Shown one piece after another: positions 38,794 through 41,468 of a stretch of 41,468 nt of DNA; the first letter of the stretch is position 1; the number at the start of each line of letters is the position of its first letter. Made by a program: the position numbers and the translations under genes. The stretch comes from Peptococcaceae bacterium. Lineage in GTDB: Bacteria; Bacillota; UBA994. The notes beneath the pieces are model-generated. The model was not told the DNA's origin. It saw only the letters and a list, made by a program, of their open reading frames with translations, and searched no databases. The stretch covers positions 1-41,468 of the forward strand of contig JAGXSS010000053.1 of the NCBI GenBank assembly GCA_018334055.1, written 5' to 3'.

Positions 38794-39669
38794 TTGCCAC
38801 ATGAAACTTGGCCACAGTGGAAGGCCGATTTGTCGCTGCTCTTTGTTACCGTCATCTGGGGGGCTACATTTACCATCGTCAAAGAGGCGATGAACTCTAT
38901 CACACCCTTCTACTTTCTCGCCTCCCGTTTCACCCTGGCCGCCCTAGCCCTCGCCTTGCTACCCCAAACGATAGCGGGACTCCGCCAAGGCTGGCGTCTG
39001 ACCCTCCTGCCCGGCCTCATGTTGACCGCGGGCTTTGCCCTGCAGACTACCGGCCTGCTCTATACCTCGGCGTCGCGTGCCGGCTTTATCACCGGGCTAT
39101 CGGTGGTCCTAGTCCCCCTCATAGTTAGCCTGCGCAATCGGGCTTGGCCGCCCAAGCAAGTTGCGGCAGGGGTAATACTCGCTACCCTCGGTCTTTTTTT
39201 TCTCAGTGGCACAGGCGGCAACCCCTTGAACTTCGGTGATTTGTTGGTCCTTGGCTGTGCAGTGAGTTTCGCCCTGCAAATTATCACCATCGGGAGGCGG
39301 GCGAAAAACATTAACCCTCTCTCCTTTGCTCTGGGCATGACCATGCTGGCCGCGGCCAACTTTTGGGCAATGGCCTTGTTCTTTGAAGCACCCCCCGCGA
39401 ACTTTCCTCCATCCGTCATCTTGGCCATCGGTATGACCGGCTTATTGGCCACCGCCCTAGCGTTCTACCTGCAATGCCGTATGCAACAATTTACAAGTTC
39501 CACCCATACCGCCCTCATCTTCTCCGCCGAACCGGTCTTTGCGGCGGTCTTTGGCTACTTACTGGCAGGCGACCGTCTCGGCACCATCGGCATAGCGGGC
39601 GGCGCACTGATAGTGGCCGGGATTATCGTGGCGGAGCTTAAGCTCAAAACCCCCCAGGCTGCTTCTTAG
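38794..39669 (+). CDS. DMT-superfamily (EamA) transporter
   Basis: A 291-residue inner-membrane protein with about ten transmembrane helices and two EamA repeats. LLFVTVIWGATFTIVKEAM starts the first; SAEPVFAAVFGYLLAGDRLG closes the second, both typical of drug/metabolite exporters. Substrate unknown. The start is TTG 38794, seven bases after AAAGGGGG; the nearby ATG at 38801 is out of frame. Its stop overlaps the convergent gene at 39666 by four bases. Confidence 0.88.
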   Translation: MPHETWPQWKADLSLLFVTVIWGATFTIVKEAMNSITPFYFLASRFTLAALALALLPQTIAGLRQGWRLTLLPGLMLTAGFALQTTGLLYTSASRAGFITGLSVVLVPLIVSLRNRAWPPKQVAAGVILATLGLFFLSGTGGNPLNFGDLLVLGCAVSFALQIITIGRRAKNINPLSFALGMTMLAAANFWAMALFFEAPPANFPPSVILAIGMTGLLATALAFYLQCRMQQFTSSTHTALIFSAEPVFAAVFGYLLAGDRLGTIGIAGGALIVAGIIVAELKLKTPQAAS

Positions 39670-39962
39670 AGCCGCTCCTTGGCAAGCTCTTCTAAGCGCA
39701 GCAGAAATGTCTCTATCTTGCTGCGATCATCTAGAATGAAGGCGATTTGCTGCCAGACCTCATCGCTTAACACATAGGTCGAGGGCAGAAAAGAGAAAGC
39801 GTGTATAGCTTGACCGGCCATAAATGACACGGGCTTCATGGCCTCGCCAAAGAAAATCGCCGGTGCCAACAGACCATATTGGTGTATTTTTTGGGCCGCT
39901 TGCTCGATGAGTCTCGCTTGCTCTTTAGCGCATGGCTCTGGTACCGGTACAAAATGAAACAT
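39666..39962 (-). CDS. Small protein of unknown function
   Basis: A 98-residue protein I do not recognise. It is predicted to be soluble: an N-terminal FHFVPVPEPC stretch, an amphipathic helix (EQARLIEQAAQKIHQYGL), a hydrophobic middle, and a charged C-terminal helix (DDRSKIETFLLRLEELAKERL, partly quoted). ATG 39962 is preceded by AGGAGGAGG, one of the strongest ribosome binding sites in the window, which is good evidence that it is translated. It converges on the DMT transporter and is divergent from the isoaspartyl dipeptidase gene. Confidence 0.7.
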   Translation of the reverse strand: MFHFVPVPEPCAKEQARLIEQAAQKIHQYGLLAPAIFFGEAMKPVSFMAGQAIHAFSFLPSTYVLSDEVWQQIAFILDDRSKIETFLLRLEELAKERL

Positions 39963-40059
39963 AGGGCCACCTCCTCCTGGCTTTAGTCTGCGCCATAGTG
40001 CCCATAATTAATAAAGATTAGCTGTTGCAAATGACGACAAGAAAGGATGTGCTTCCCTC

Positions 40060-41220
40060 ATGTTTAAACTTCTCAAAGACTGCGATGTCTACGCCCCACA
40101 TCATCTTGGCCGGCAAGACATCCTCCTGTGTGGCGAGAGAATAGTGCACATGGCAGCTACAATAGACGCCCCGCTCGGCATCGGTAGCCTAGAAATTTGC
40201 GACTGCGCCGGACTGTTGGTGGTGCCGGGACTCATCGACCAACATGTGCACCTCATTGGCGGGGGTGGTGAGGGCGGGCCTGCTACGCGCACACCGGAGG
40301 TCCAGCTAAGTGAAATAACCACCGCCGGGGTCACTACCGTAGTCGGCTGCCTAGGCACCGACGGTACCACCCGTCATGTGGCTACCCTCTTGGCCAAAGC
40401 GCGCGCCCTAGAACTAGAAGGCCTAACTACTTTTATTTACACCGGAGCATACCAAGTTCCCACCCCCACCATTACGGGGAACGTTCGCGATGACCTCATC
40501 TTCATCGACAAGGTCATCGGCGTAGGCGAAATAGCCATCTCCGACCATCGCTCCGCGGCACCATCCGACACCGAAGTGCTAAAACTCGCCGCCATGGCTC
40601 GCGTGGGCGGCATGCTCGCTAAGAAGCCCGGGCTCTGCCACCTGCATGTGGGCAGTGGCAGACAGGGCCTTAATCCCCTTTTTGCCATGCTTGAGATGTC
40701 CGAAATACCAATCCACCACTTCATCCCGACCCACTGTGACCGCACGCCGGAACTAGTCAATGATGCCATCCGCTTTGCCAAGATGGGCGGCAAGGTCGAC
40801 CTTACGGCCGGGTCGCGCACGGCGGAAACCTGCATCTATATGTTAGAGATGGGTACCCCCTTGGAAAACATCACTTTTTCTTCGGACGGAAACGGCAGCT
40901 TGCCGCGCTTTAATCAGGATGGCGTGTTGGTCGGGCTATCTGTCGCCTCACTTCAGACAACGCTAGGCGCGGTACGCAAGCTTGTTCTCGGGCATGGCTG
41001 GCCACTGGAGGACGCCCTACGGCCCGTGACGACTAATGTTGCCCGCACGCTAGAGTTAGTAGGGAAGAAAGGAACCGTAGCCATAGGCGCCGATGCCGAC
41101 CTTGTAGTGTTAGACCGAGATCTACAAGTCTGCTCCGTCTTCGCCCGCGGCCAAAAAATGATCTGGGAAAAGCAGGTACTGGCAAAGGGTACTTTTGAGA
41201 AATATGGCCAACTACCCTAA
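40060..41220 (+). CDS. iadA: Isoaspartyl dipeptidase (beta-aspartyl peptidase)
   Basis: An amidohydrolase-fold enzyme that cleaves beta-aspartyl dipeptides from damaged proteins. Of 386 residues, the metal ligands are His62 and His64 (QHVHLIGGGGEGG), His196 (CHLHVGSG), His225 (IPTHCDR) and the catalytic Asp276 (SSDGNGS). These align with Escherichia coli His68, His70, His201, His230 and Asp285. The position of the carbamylated Lys162 of E. coli appears to be Glu157 here (VGEIAISDHRS). SDHRS and SSDGNGS are strongly IadA-like. ATG 40060 has only a distant AAGGA. No terminator is seen before the mobile-element copy at 41329; 41221-41328 holds nothing I can identify. Confidence 0.92.
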   Translation: MFKLLKDCDVYAPHHLGRQDILLCGERIVHMAATIDAPLGIGSLEICDCAGLLVVPGLIDQHVHLIGGGGEGGPATRTPEVQLSEITTAGVTTVVGCLGTDGTTRHVATLLAKARALELEGLTTFIYTGAYQVPTPTITGNVRDDLIFIDKVIGVGEIAISDHRSAAPSDTEVLKLAAMARVGGMLAKKPGLCHLHVGSGRQGLNPLFAMLEMSEIPIHHFIPTHCDRTPELVNDAIRFAKMGGKVDLTAGSRTAETCIYMLEMGTPLENITFSSDGNGSLPRFNQDGVLVGLSVASLQTTLGAVRKLVLGHGWPLEDALRPVTTNVARTLELVGKKGTVAIGADADLVVLDRDLQVCSVFARGQKMIWEKQVLAKGTFEKYGQLP

Positions 41221-41328
41221 CTACGCTCACCATCAAGCGCTCCATGCGGAGTTTATGCAGAACGTCGCCGAACTTGGTAAACAGTTTAACGCTAATGGTC
41301 CGACACTCCCTTTTGTCATCATGTTGAC

Positions 41329-41468
41329 ACTCCCGATGCCTAAAGGCAGGGGATTCTTGGGTGATTAAACCGAAATCCATTTCTGGTATCGGAGTATGAC
41401 CCCAAGTTAAGGGCTGTGCCATCAGCCCATCCTAAGACAGTGCATGTAGCATCTTAGGCTGACAGGCT
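41329..41468. mobile_element. Second copy of the IS200/IS605-like element (left part, cut by window end)
   Basis: Starts directly after TTGAC (41324-41328) and matches 37832 onward with scattered substitutions: the GCCTAAAGGC hairpin, GGATTCTTGGGTGATTAAACC and GGTATCGGAGTATGACCCC stretches are shared. Similarity to the first copy begins at TTGAC and the flanks differ beyond it. The stem at 41423-41461 differs in sequence from copy one but keeps its pairing. Whether this copy carries tnpA or tnpB beyond the window cannot be seen. Confidence 0.8.

Noticed and set aside
41221-41328. Possible fragment of a transposase or other gene (antisense reading KLFTKFGDVLHKLRMERLM)
   Set aside because: The reading looks protein-like but is short, has no start or ribosome binding site, and I cannot name a family.

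Overview
The window looks like chromosomal DNA of a Gram-positive bacterium (Bacillota, probably a moderately GC-rich clostridial or Peptococcaceae-like lineage). The evidence is the separate PurS subunit with a short PurL, a perfect CIRCE operator before groES-groEL, a PerR-type Fur-family regulator, a cytosolic DegS/DegU-type two-component pair, a YolD plus Y-family polymerase cassette, and frequent GTG/TTG starts behind strong GGAGG-like ribosome binding sites. No rRNA, tRNA or CRISPR array is visible.

Layout. 1-1657: the 3' end of an SPFH/band-7 gene, an HD-domain hydrolase and a YedF-like sulfur-carrier protein. 1661-15357: one long minus-strand purine operon, purB-purC-purS-purQ-purL-purF-purM-purN-purH-purD-purE-purK, with dapF at its end. 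Most junctions overlap. A good sigma-A promoter lies at 15329-15357. Its leader holds a 14-bp tandem repeat, and CGAA/TTCG boxes resembling PurR sites lie upstream. purN has no ATG/GTG/TTG start upstream of its conserved N-terminal loop and appears to start at CTG. 15400-16395: palindromic repeats and an apparently autoregulated perR-like gene. 16456-18407: a YolD/Y-family polymerase cassette. 18757-22986: groS-groL-2H phosphoesterase-guaA with CIRCE control. 23162-26635: 5-formyl-THF cyclo-ligase, four DnaA-box-like sequences, and the tsaE-tsaB-rimI-tsaD operon (t6A tRNA modification and protein acetylation).

26769-36586: a DegS/DegU-like pair, then a complete monoderm-type Tad/Flp pilus locus: flp pilin, tadV, tadE, tadG-like, cpaB, tadZ/cpaE with a receiver domain, tadA, tadB, tadC, and a DUF192 gene. 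The flp gene has its own strong terminator. The space before flp holds a relic of a second response-regulator 3' end and folded leader sequence. 36920-41468: a MATE transporter gene split by a 362-bp non-autonomous element, a DMT transporter, a small unknown gene, an isoaspartyl dipeptidase, and the start of a second copy of the same element at the right edge.

The most interesting non-coding content is in two repeat families. One is the 362-bp element, inserted exactly 3' of TTGAC in the manner of IS200/IS605 elements. Removing it restores the MATE frame, and its two copies show compensatory changes in one stem. The other is a two-hairpin palindromic repeat found at three loci (15493-15830, 28586-28665, 36753-36835).
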